Assembly (NCBI RefSeq): GCF_001578775.1
Contig: NZ_KQ969062.1
Coordinates: 585,410-649,409, forward strand
Direction: 5' to 3'
Length of the DNA stretch: 64,000 nucleotides
From: Streptococcus cristatus
GTDB lineage: Bacteria; Bacillota; Bacilli; Lactobacillales; Streptococcaceae
Below, in pieces: positions 10,339 to 18,061 of the stretch; the first letter of the stretch is position 1; each line of letters begins with the position of its first letter. Under the pieces are notes generated by a model. The model was not told the origin of the DNA. It saw only the letters and a list, made by a program, of their open reading frames with translations, and searched no databases. Made by a program: the position numbers and the translations under genes.

Positions 10339-10348
10339 GAAAAATTAA

Positions 10349-10388
10349 AAATCCGAGAACAGAAATAGTTACTGTTCTCGGATTTTTA
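10349..10388 (+). terminator. Terminator of the DUF6287-type gene
   Basis: ATCCGAGAACAG ... CTGTTCTCGGAT followed by TTTTT, 11 bases after the stop. Confidence 0.85.
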
Positions 10389-10460
10389 TATCACACTTTT
10401 GTTTAAAACAAACAAAGAAAAATGGGAAAAAATAGGATTGAACTCCTCTTTTTGGTTTCT

Positions 10461-11657
10461 TTATTTAAACTTAAAACCTTCATAGACCAGATCTGCTTTA
10501 GGATTGGTCTTTTTAAATTCGTTGGCTAGTTTATCCATCATCTTGACAGGTCCGCACATGAAGACGGTGGTTTTGTCGTCCAAAGGATAATTCTTGAAGT
10601 CCAAATAGCCAGAGACCTTACTATCAACCAAATGAAGGTTAAACTGCGGATTCTTGGCCGCGTAGTCTTTGAGGAGGTCTAGGTAAACAGCATTTTCTGC
10701 TCCAGTATAAGCGTAGTAGAAGCTGACTGGACGATTCAGATTAGGATTTTCACGGATATAGGAAATGAAGGGCGTAATGCCAATCCCGCCAGCAATCCAA
10801 ATCTGCTTTTCCTGCCCCTGGTCAAGAATCATGTGGCCATAAGCCCGGTCAATGGTGACCTTGGTTCCCTCTTGGATCTTGTCATAAAGTTTTTTAGTAT
10901 GGTCACCAGAGTTCTTGATAGTAAAGTAAACAATGTTGTCATGACCGCCAGAGATAGAGAAAGGATGTGGCGCTTTTTCAAATCCTTCTTGGAAAATCTT
11001 GATAAAGGCAAACTGTCCATACTGGTAGTCTAGCTTTTGACTGAGCTGGATCTTCAACTCCACGGTATCGTGGTTTAGGCGTTTGACCTGCATGATTTTT
11101 TCTAGATGGCGAAAGGCCAAACTTTGGTAGAGGAAGATGATGTAAAAGCCAGAAGCTAAACCGATGATAGCGTAGAATCCCACAACGAATCCTAGCAAGG
11201 TAGGTGTTAGGAGTTGACCGCCCATCAGCATATAAGCGTGGAAGAGACCAAAGATATAGGCCAAATAGACAAGGCGGTGAATCCAGCGCCAAGCCTCATA
11301 TTTGATGTGCTTGCCAAGATAGGCCACCAGAACAATGCTGACAAAGAGATAGATACCGACATTACCAAGCTGGCCTGCTAGATGAGAGCCCCAGAGACTG
11401 CCACCCATGGCAACGTTGTGGAGAGCGAGCAGGACGACGGAAAAGATAGCTGTAAACTTATGATAGGCGTACATCTTTTCGATGCCATTGAACCATTTTT
11501 CCAATAGGGCATTCCGAGTCGCAAGTAAAAAGGTCAGCGAAAGGGTAGTTAAGGCCAGACCGGGTACGATAAAGTTGGTCATTCCAGCTGAAGCCCAAGC
11601 ATAGATGGTCAGGACTATGCTGACAGCGATAAGGGCGATTCCTTTGATAGATTTCAT
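10461..11657 (-). CDS. Bacterial NADPH oxidase / ferric reductase-like flavohaem protein (SpNOX orthologue)
   Basis: 398 residues from the ATG at 11657, which has AGGAGA upstream; a GTG nine codons earlier is rejected. Six-helix ferric-reductase domain in the first 190 residues with the paired haem-ligand histidines H66/H80 (YHKFTAIFS...LALH) and H127/H140 (WIHRLVYLAYIFGLFH). The dehydrogenase domain follows: FAD motif HPFSISGG, NAD(P) motif IAGGIGITPF and CGPVKMMDKL near the C-terminus. This layout, length and much of the wording match S. pneumoniae SpNOX as I remember it. It would move electrons from NAD(P)H through FAD and two haems across the membrane to oxygen, making superoxide, or to another acceptor. 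Single minus-strand gene. Confidence 0.88.
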   Translation of the reverse strand: MKSIKGIALIAVSIVLTIYAWASAGMTNFIVPGLALTTLSLTFLLATRNALLEKWFNGIEKMYAYHKFTAIFSVVLLALHNVAMGGSLWGSHLAGQLGNVGIYLFVSIVLVAYLGKHIKYEAWRWIHRLVYLAYIFGLFHAYMLMGGQLLTPTLLGFVVGFYAIIGLASGFYIIFLYQSLAFRHLEKIMQVKRLNHDTVELKIQLSQKLDYQYGQFAFIKIFQEGFEKAPHPFSISGGHDNIVYFTIKNSGDHTKKLYDKIQEGTKVTIDRAYGHMILDQGQEKQIWIAGGIGITPFISYIRENPNLNRPVSFYYAYTGAENAVYLDLLKDYAAKNPQFNLHLVDSKVSGYLDFKNYPLDDKTTVFMCGPVKMMDKLANEFKKTNPKADLVYEGFKFK

Positions 11658-11801
11658 GATGTTCTCCTTTCTGATTTTTATCACTACTTAGTTGTAAATG
11701 AATTCATTACATTCTAACAAAGAAAAAACAAGCTGTCAAGACTGAGTTGTAATCATGCTACAAGTTGCTTCCAATTTTAGAGAATTCACTTATTAGCCAT
11801 A

Positions 11802-11849
11802 AAAAACGCTCCTGAGTCTAGTTTTCTAGATTGTGACAGGAGTGTTTTT
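11802..11849 (-). terminator. Terminator of the DUF2974 gene
   Basis: AAAAACGCTCCTG and CAGGAGTGTTTTT pair with one G-T, with an inner TCTAG ... CTAGA. Located just after the end of the minus-strand gene at 11888. The A and T tracts make it potentially bidirectional. Confidence 0.75.
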
Positions 11850-11887
11850 CTTTCATATTAGAGAGTTGCCAAGTGCTGTATTATAGC

Positions 11888-13093
11888 TTATTGCTCATCG
11901 GGTTCATCTGTTTGAACAGGCTCATTACTTGTGAAAGAAAGATTCTTAGTGAATTCGGATAGATTTTCCTTAACCTCTTGAACAAGCTTGCTAGGCTTCA
12001 GCAGGTTCATGTCGTCTTTCCAAGACTGGTAGCGCATGTCTACCAGTAGCTTGGCCAGGCGCGCCAGCATTTCCCGCTCCTGGTCAGTGAGGGCGTTGGC
12101 ATTTTCAAAAACAGCTAGGATTTTGTTGAAATTTTCCAGCTTGGTGAGGTCATTGATGGAGCTGATACCAGCATCTAGGATGAGGCCGAAAAAGAGATCG
12201 AAAAAGTCTTTTAGTTCGTCATCAGAAACGCTATCTACCCAGTTTTTCAGCGTTTTATCTACTTGAAGGCTTTCTGGATTGAGATTATCTAGTAGGACAA
12301 AAGTCTGGCCGCTGATCTGCCAAGTGAAGGTATCGTGCTGGGCCAGACCGCCGATAGCTGTACTTTTGACAATCTGAGCCTGCTTGGGCGTTTCGAGCAT
12401 CATTCCGACGATAGAGCCCTGCGGAATGTAGCGCTTTATCTTGTCTGAAATAGTCTGGTAGCCTTGACTGGTGATGACCGAGTGATTCAGTCCGGGAGCA
12501 TCATAGCTGTAAATATTCTGAATGCGCTCTTGGTATTCTGGCTCGATCTGACTAGCAGCGTAGGAAGCTAAGTTGCCGCCCTTCGAGTGACCTGTCAGGA
12601 TGAACTGCCCAGGCAGAGCGTCCATAGCTTTTTGCAGATAATTGACCGCCGTTTTTTGAGCTGGGACCTGATCCATATAGGTCATGTGGAAGTCCTCTTT
12701 CCAGCCGATAATGGAATCATCGGTTCCGCGGAAGGTTAGAACATAGCTATCAGGCTTGATTTTGAAAATCATAGCTGCAAACTGCTTTTGAACATCAGGA
12801 TCAATATCATTGACATAGCCCATAAGCTTAATATTTTTAAAACGGGTTGAGCTAGCTACCTTTTCTAAAAGTTTCAGACGATTTTTAGTCACCAACATGG
12901 ACAAATCTTGAGGCACTTTTTCAGCAGCTTCAAACAAGCGGCAACTACAATCAGGGGACATCTGATCAGATACGATCTGGTCAAAAGGCAGATAAGTTAT
13001 CTCCGTCAGCATCAGCATATCCAGTTCATTAAAGGGGGTGTCGTAGATACTATCGTAAGCTACTTGGTCTAGGTAATCAAAAATTATTCCCAT
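11888..13093 (-). CDS. DUF2974 (Mbeg1-like) alpha/beta hydrolase
   Basis: About 400 residues; I take the ATG giving MGIIFDYLDQ as start, a TTG four codons upstream is the alternative. DUF2974/lipase-3-like fold: FRGTDDSIIGWKEDF is the oxyanion-side region and LTGHSKGGNLASYAA contains the nucleophile serine in G-H-S-K-G-G, followed by YDAPGLN. The family is widespread in Firmicutes as putative intracellular esterases; no signal peptide is present here. Substrate unknown. Single gene between two terminators. Confidence 0.8.
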   Translation of the reverse strand: MGIIFDYLDQVAYDSIYDTPFNELDMLMLTEITYLPFDQIVSDQMSPDCSCRLFEAAEKVPQDLSMLVTKNRLKLLEKVASSTRFKNIKLMGYVNDIDPDVQKQFAAMIFKIKPDSYVLTFRGTDDSIIGWKEDFHMTYMDQVPAQKTAVNYLQKAMDALPGQFILTGHSKGGNLASYAASQIEPEYQERIQNIYSYDAPGLNHSVITSQGYQTISDKIKRYIPQGSIVGMMLETPKQAQIVKSTAIGGLAQHDTFTWQISGQTFVLLDNLNPESLQVDKTLKNWVDSVSDDELKDFFDLFFGLILDAGISSINDLTKLENFNKILAVFENANALTDQEREMLARLAKLLVDMRYQSWKDDMNLLKPSKLVQEVKENLSEFTKNLSFTSNEPVQTDEPDEQ

Positions 13094-13163
13094 ATTTATC
13101 TCCAATATTCTATCTTCTTCCAGTATAGCATAAGTGGACGTAGATTGTTAGGAAAGAAAAAAG

Positions 13164-13209
13164 AAAAGAGTGGAAACCTGAAGATGTGCTTCAGGTTTCC
13201 AGCTCTTTT
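13164..13209 (-). terminator. Terminator of the NRAMP-family gene
   Basis: Long near-perfect stem (AAAAGAG, then GGAAACCTGAAG pairing with CTTCAGGTTTCC, then CTCTTTT) directly after the minus-strand gene ending at 13213. Confidence 0.8.
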
Positions 13210-13212
13210 GAT

Positions 13213-14472
13213 TTAGTAAGCCTTACCGATGAGGATGGCGTAGATAAAGAATAAGGCAAAGCCAAAGAGGAAGATCAAACCAAGGATGGAAAGACTTTTT
13301 AGCCATTTGCTCAGATGTTTATTCTCGCTCGTAACGAGGAGATAGTTTAGAAGGGCAAAAAATGGAGTAGTCAGGAAGGAAGCAATCATGGCAAAACGAA
13401 GCATGAGAGCCACACTACCTTGGAAGAAGTAGATGATAACGCCACCGATAATAGCTGTAGCTGTCATCCAGATATGCAGAGTTTTTTGAGAAGTCTTCTC
13501 TTCATTGAGAAGGAGGCGTAGAGATTCAGCATTTACACGGGAATAGCCATCGATAACGGTAATAACCGTACCAAAGATACAGAGAAAGGCGATGAAAGTA
13601 ATCAGAATCCGTGACCAGTCGCCAAGAACGGATGCGTACATCCCAACGAATTGCTGGATGTAGGCAGCACCAGCATCTTGAACTGCTTGACCAGTTGGAT
13701 ACTGGATGAGAGCCCCCATAGCGACGAAGAAGATAGCCAGAATGGCTGTACCAATATAGCCAACGTTAAAGTCAAAGAGTCCGTCCGTGACAGAGATATT
13801 GACAGATTTTCCTTTCTCAGCAGTCCAGAGGGAGTTGATTGCTGAAATCTCGATTGGAGCTGGCATCCAGCCCATTAGAGAAACGATGAAAGGTAAGGCA
13901 GCCATTTGCCAAGGTGTCTTTTCAACGAAGTCTGCTCCGTACTCAGGATGCTTGATAATGGCAACGATGACCGCAATAACGGTTGCAAAGGTTAGAGCGG
14001 ACATGATCCATTTGGCAAGGCCATCGAGGAACTTGTAGCCACCAAAGAGTAGCATTGCCCAGATCAGGATGATGAGAATCAGAGACCATTGAGTAATGCT
14101 GAGTCCAAGGGCATTTGGAAAGGCGCTAGCGATGATAGCAGCACAGAGAATTCCAACCCCTGCTGTATTGACCAAGGCGGAGAAGACATTTAAAACGAAG
14201 AAGATGCCTAAGTAGACTTTTCCTTTTTGTGCATAGCCTTCAACTAAGCTGTGACCAGTTTCTAAGGTATACTCAGCACCGAAGCGAAAGAAGGGATATT
14301 TGAAGAGGTTGGCCAAGATGACCAGTCCCATCAAGGCCCAGCCATACTTGGCACCCGCTTGAGCAGAGGAAACAATATGAGAGCCACCAACAGCAGCAGA
14401 GGCCATGAGGATCCCAGGGCCTAGAGCTTTTAGTTTAGACTGCCAGGTAGATGTCTGAGTTTGTTCTAGCAT
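13213..14472 (-). CDS. NRAMP-family metal transporter, atypical metal-site residues
   Basis: 419 residues, about eleven hydrophobic segments, overall NRAMP layout (GPGILMASAAVGGSH at TM1, AGAKYGW after it). In canonical NRAMPs TM1 carries D-P-G-N and TM6 M-P-H, which bind Mn/Fe. Here the aligned TM1 residues read G-G-S-H and the TM6 region reads GWMPAPIEIS, so the Asp, Asn and His ligands are not in place. Such NRAMP-related proteins are known that carry magnesium or other ions rather than transition metals; which ion this one carries is open. Start ATG at 14472, with AAGGAGA-like site upstream. Single gene. Confidence 0.8.
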   Translation of the reverse strand: MLEQTQTSTWQSKLKALGPGILMASAAVGGSHIVSSAQAGAKYGWALMGLVILANLFKYPFFRFGAEYTLETGHSLVEGYAQKGKVYLGIFFVLNVFSALVNTAGVGILCAAIIASAFPNALGLSITQWSLILIILIWAMLLFGGYKFLDGLAKWIMSALTFATVIAVIVAIIKHPEYGADFVEKTPWQMAALPFIVSLMGWMPAPIEISAINSLWTAEKGKSVNISVTDGLFDFNVGYIGTAILAIFFVAMGALIQYPTGQAVQDAGAAYIQQFVGMYASVLGDWSRILITFIAFLCIFGTVITVIDGYSRVNAESLRLLLNEEKTSQKTLHIWMTATAIIGGVIIYFFQGSVALMLRFAMIASFLTTPFFALLNYLLVTSENKHLSKWLKSLSILGLIFLFGFALFFIYAILIGKAY

Positions 14473-14677
14473 AATAATCTCCTTATTATAAAAAATGAAT
14501 TTTCAGACAATTCTGAATGTAGTGTCATTTTATCTTTTTACTCTACTTTTGTCAATACTTCTTGGAGGATTTCTTGAAACTTTCTGAAAATAAGATGAAT
14601 CCCAGATCAAAAAAGTCTCTGTGATTTAAGGGAGAATTTGATATAATAGCAGTAAGAAAAATGAGTGAGGAAATGGA

Positions 14678-15364
14678 ATGCACAAGATTTTACTGGTCGA
14701 GGATGATGCGGTCATCCGTCAAATGATCAAAAAAATGCTGGAGCAATGGGGCTATCAGGTTGTGGCGATTGAAGACTTCATGCAGGTTTTGACAACCTTT
14801 GTTAAGGAGGAGCCCCAGCTGGTGCTGATGGATATTGGTTTGCCTCTCTTTAACGGCTACCATTGGTGCCAGGAAATTCGGAAGATTTCGACGGTACCGA
14901 TTATGTTTCTGTCTTCGCGTGACCAGTCCATGGATATCGTCATGGCCATCAATATGGGCGCAGATGACTATGTGACCAAGCCTTTTGATAATAATGTCTT
15001 TTTGGCCAAGGTTCAAGGGCTGCTACGGCGTTCGTATGAGTTTGGGACGGATCAAAGTCTTTTGGAATATCAGGGTGTGATTTTAAATCTTAAATCCATG
15101 GATTTGGTCTATGAGGGCGAGATTGTGACGCTGACCAAGAATGAATTTCAGATTTTGCGGGTGCTCTTTGAGCATTCTGGCAGCATCGTGGCGCGTGATG
15201 ACTTGATGAAAGAGCTCTGGAACAGTGATTTCTTTATCGATGACAATACCTTGTCCGTCAATGTTGCCCGCCTGCGCAAGAAGCTGGAAGAGCACGGTCT
15301 GAAACATTTTATTGAGACGAAAAAAGGGATAGGATACGGTTTAACCAATGGACATGCAGGATAA
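14678..15364 (+). CDS. OmpR-family response regulator, BceR-like
   Basis: 228 residues. Receiver domain: acidic pocket VEDDAV at 7-12, phosphorylatable Asp in LVLMDIGLPLFNG at about 51, conserved Lys in KPFDN at about 101. C-terminal winged helix (LTKNEFQILRVLFEHSGSIV ... FIDDNTLSVNVARLRKKLE) of the OmpR type. It is followed with a 17-base overlap by an intramembrane-sensing kinase and lies upstream of two BceAB-like transporters, the standard arrangement for peptide-antibiotic sensing. TATAAT at 14642-14647 is a likely -10; I see no TNACA-N4-TGTAA box before this gene, so it may not be self-regulated. Confidence 0.92.
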   Translation: MHKILLVEDDAVIRQMIKKMLEQWGYQVVAIEDFMQVLTTFVKEEPQLVLMDIGLPLFNGYHWCQEIRKISTVPIMFLSSRDQSMDIVMAINMGADDYVTKPFDNNVFLAKVQGLLRRSYEFGTDQSLLEYQGVILNLKSMDLVYEGEIVTLTKNEFQILRVLFEHSGSIVARDDLMKELWNSDFFIDDNTLSVNVARLRKKLEEHGLKHFIETKKGIGYGLTNGHAG

Positions 15365-16328
15365 ATTTTTCTTTTTGAAGCATCATCTGTACTCCCGTCG
15401 CTTCATCTTGTTGCTCTTGCTGATTGTATTTTCAATTATGGGGATGTTTGCCTTTATTTTCGAGGATGGGCGCAGTCTGCTAGAGTATCAGCTGCTCTTA
15501 GCCTTTCTCCTTGCTAGCTTTTTCTTGGGAATGGATCTAGCTAGTGCCTATAAGGAATACCGTAACCAGCTCTTTTATGCCTCAGGTCGGCCTCAGACAG
15601 CCTTAGAGGTTCTCCTTTTTGAGAAACTGGCTCTCTTGGAAATGGACAAGAAGAACCGTGCGATTGAAGAGAGGGAGAAGCTAAATGACCTGATGGACTA
15701 TTATACGCTCTGGGCTCATCAGATCAAGACGCCTATTGCGGCTAGTTCATTGCTGGTCGGAGAGATTGAGGACAAGAAGGTCAAGAACCAGCTGGAGCAA
15801 GAACTTTTCAAGATCGAGTCCTATGTCAATATCGTTTTGCAGTATCTTCGCTTGGAGAGTTTCCACGAGGATTTGGTCTTGAAAAAGGAAAATGTTGAAG
15901 ATTTGGTCAAGGAGATTGTCAAGAAGTATGCGATTTTCTTTATCCAAAAGGGCTTGAGCCTCAATCTGCATGATCTAGACCGAACCATCATCACAGACAG
16001 AAAGTGGTTCGTTGTTATTTTGGAGCAAGTGTTGTCGAACAGTCTGAAATACACCAGTCAAGGCGGGATTGAAATTTATTTTCAGGAGGATACGCTTTAT
16101 ATCAAAGACAGCGGTCTGGGGATTCAGGATGCGGATTTGCTAAGGGTTTTCGAGCGAGGTTTTTCGGGCTATAATGGTCGTTTGACCCAGCAATCGTCTG
16201 GCTTGGGACTTTATCTGTCCAAGAAAATTGCAGATGAGCTGGGGCATCAGATCAGCATCGCTTCGCAGGTCGGTCAGGGAACAACTGTCATGATTAGTTT
16301 TTCAGAGAAGAAGATGATATTTGAATAA
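15348..16328 (+). CDS. Intramembrane-sensing histidine kinase, BceS-like
   Basis: 326 residues. Two membrane helices near the N-terminus (about 18-38 and 43-65) separated by only a few residues, so there is no extracellular sensor domain. H-box WAHQIKTPIAAS (phosphorylated His about 129), N-box EQVLSNSLKY, G1 DSGLGI, G2 SGLGLYLSKK. Kinases of this kind do not bind the drug; they read the activity of a partner BceAB transporter. Its gene overlaps the regulator gene by 17 bases. Which of the two BceAB-like modules it reads cannot be told from sequence. Confidence 0.92.
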   Translation: MDMQDKFFFLKHHLYSRRFILLLLLIVFSIMGMFAFIFEDGRSLLEYQLLLAFLLASFFLGMDLASAYKEYRNQLFYASGRPQTALEVLLFEKLALLEMDKKNRAIEEREKLNDLMDYYTLWAHQIKTPIAASSLLVGEIEDKKVKNQLEQELFKIESYVNIVLQYLRLESFHEDLVLKKENVEDLVKEIVKKYAIFFIQKGLSLNLHDLDRTIITDRKWFVVILEQVLSNSLKYTSQGGIEIYFQEDTLYIKDSGLGIQDADLLRVFERGFSGYNGRLTQQSSGLGLYLSKKIADELGHQISIASQVGQGTTVMISFSEKKMIFE

Positions 16329-16335
16329 GGCATTC

Positions 16336-16409
16336 TTACAAATTTGTAAGGTTGGCCAGTGAAATTGAAAGGTTAGGTTATGGTACCGACCTTTCTTTTT
16401 TTGTAAGAT
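16336..16409 (+). promoter_or_regulatory. BceR-type box and promoter before traX/bceAB-1
   Basis: TTACA-AATT-TGTAA at 16336-16349 fits the TNACA-N4-TGTAA box described for BceR-like regulators. TGAAAGGTTA follows at 16366, and a TAAGAT -10 candidate at 16404, 68 bases after the box start. The same order and spacing recur at 24514 and 24950. GAAAGGT...ACCTTTC plus a T-run at 16367-16402 could also form a weak terminator or attenuator behind the kinase gene. Confidence 0.7.
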
Positions 16410-16439
16410 AGATGTATAAAGAAGACAAGGAGATATGAA

Positions 16440-17198
16440 ATGAAAACAAGAGGATTCAATGCTTTCCAACTCAAGCTTTTCATGGCCTTTTTAATGGTTT
16501 TTGATCATATTGGTAAGATTCCAGGGCTTTTGCCGACAGGCTGGGACGGGATTTTCCACCTGCTGACCCGCTGTGTAGCTGCCTGGTTTGCCTTTAGCGC
16601 AGTAGAAGGCTTTCTGCATACGCGCAATCGCTTGGCTTACAATGCCCGCTTGTTTATCTGGGCGGCTATCATGCAGCTGGGCAATACCATCCTGACCATG
16701 CTCTTTCATAGCAAGGGGATTCATCTTGAGAATAATATCTTTCTCAGCTTAGCCTGTGGCGTTCTGGTGCTCAATCTTGTATTTGGTCTTTCCAAAAATA
16801 GTGAAAAGATTATGGATGAGAAGCGCTATTTGCGGATTGGAGCGGCAGCCTTAATTGGTTTGGCAGGAGTCTTTTTGACAGAAAGCGGCATGACCATTAT
16901 TCCTTTGATGCTGATTAGCTATATCTTCCGCAATCAGCCTGCTCTCAGAACTTTTTCTTACATGGTCTTGGCTTTTCTACTCTTCTGTCTGAGCATTGAA
17001 ATTTACCCAACCATGGGGGCCACCATTTCGATGATGCTCTACAATTCAGACTGGGCCTTTATTACCGTCTTGCCCTTCCTCCATCTCTACAATGGCGAGC
17101 GAGGCTATAATGGCAAGTGGGGCAAGTATTTCTTCTATATCTTTTACCCAGCCCATCTCTGGATCATCGCACTGATTGCATATCTAGTGCAGAGATAA
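16440..17198 (+). CDS. TraX family membrane protein
   Basis: 252 residues, largely hydrophobic with about eight membrane segments. The opening MKTRGFNAFQLKLFMAFLMV and DHIG, then RCVAAWFAFSAVEGF, are typical of the TraX family, named for F-pilin acetylation but widespread in streptococci with no conjugation genes. Related to acyltransferase-3-like membrane proteins. Its promoter carries the BceR-type box and the first bceAB pair follows 83 bases later, so it probably belongs to the same stress regulon, perhaps modifying an envelope component; that role is inference. Confidence 0.85.
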   Translation: MKTRGFNAFQLKLFMAFLMVFDHIGKIPGLLPTGWDGIFHLLTRCVAAWFAFSAVEGFLHTRNRLAYNARLFIWAAIMQLGNTILTMLFHSKGIHLENNIFLSLACGVLVLNLVFGLSKNSEKIMDEKRYLRIGAAALIGLAGVFLTESGMTIIPLMLISYIFRNQPALRTFSYMVLAFLLFCLSIEIYPTMGATISMMLYNSDWAFITVLPFLHLYNGERGYNGKWGKYFFYIFYPAHLWIIALIAYLVQR

Positions 17199-17281
17199 AA
17201 ATATTGGCATTTAAAAATTAGTAAAATATGGAAATAAAGCTGTTTCTGTATTAAAATGGAATTATAGAAAAGGAGATCATG

Positions 17282-18061
17282 ATGACCTTATTAGACGTAC
17301 AACATGTGAAAAAGATTTATAAAACTCGCTTTCAGGGTAGCCAAGTAGAGGCGTTGAAAGACATACACTTTACGGTAGAAAAAGGCGAATATGTCGCCAT
17401 TATGGGAGAATCAGGCTCCGGGAAGTCCACCCTGCTCAACATCCTAGCTATGCTGGACAAGCCGACCGAAGGGCGCGTCTTTCTCAACGGAACTGACACG
17501 GCAACTATTAAAAACAGTCAGGCTTCCAGCTTCCGCCGAGAAAAATTAGGCTTTGTCTTTCAAGATTTTAACTTGCTGGATACATTATCGGTTAAGGATA
17601 ATATCCTGCTGCCTTTGGTGCTCTCTCGTCGTCCTATTACCGAGATGATGCAAAAGCTGGTCACGACCTGCAACGAGCTGGGGATAAATAAACTCCAAGA
17701 GAAGTTCCCTTATGAAATTTCTGGTGGTCAGAAGCAGCGGGTGGCAGTAGCCCGCGCTATTATCACTGAGCCTGAGATTTTGCTGGCAGATGAGCCGACG
17801 GGAGCCTTGGATTCTAAGTCCTCGGCAGCTCTATTGGATGTCTTTGACGACATCAACGACCGCGGCCAAACCATTCTCATGGTAACCCACTCGACTTCGG
17901 CGGCTAGTCGGGCCAAGCGAGTGCTCTTTATAAAAGACGGAATTCTCTACAATCAAATCTTCCGCGGCAACAAGACCGAGCGGCAGATGTTCCAAGAGAT
18001 TTCCGATACTCTGACGGTCATGGCAAGTGAGGTGGGCAACTATGTTCAAACTAACGAGTAA
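17282..18061 (+). CDS. BceA-like ABC transporter ATPase (copy 1)
   Basis: 259 residues from the second of two adjacent ATGs (17279, 17282), which has the better distance to AAGGAG and matches the start of copy 2. MacB/LolD-type ATPase: Walker A GESGSGKST at about 40, signature ISGGQKQR, Walker B ILLADEPTGALD, H-loop VTHS. Protein is the same as copy 2 at 25156 except one substitution (KLVTTC versus KLVATC) and the last few residues, although the genes differ at many silent sites. The stop lies 20 bases inside the permease gene. Role: energy for a peptide-antibiotic resistance and sensing module in the membrane. Confidence 0.93.
   Translation: MTLLDVQHVKKIYKTRFQGSQVEALKDIHFTVEKGEYVAIMGESGSGKSTLLNILAMLDKPTEGRVFLNGTDTATIKNSQASSFRREKLGFVFQDFNLLDTLSVKDNILLPLVLSRRPITEMMQKLVTTCNELGINKLQEKFPYEISGGQKQRVAVARAIITEPEILLADEPTGALDSKSSAALLDVFDDINDRGQTILMVTHSTSAASRAKRVLFIKDGILYNQIFRGNKTERQMFQEISDTLTVMASEVGNYVQTNE

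Noticed and set aside
16367-16402. GAAAGGT...ACCTTTC plus T-run read as the terminator of the kinase gene
   Set aside because: Kept only as a possibility: the GAAAGGTTA part is conserved at the two other BceR-type promoters that have no such stem, so a promoter role fits better.
16440-17198. TraX as evidence of a conjugative element
   Set aside because: No other transfer genes nearby; stand-alone TraX-family proteins are common on streptococcal chromosomes.
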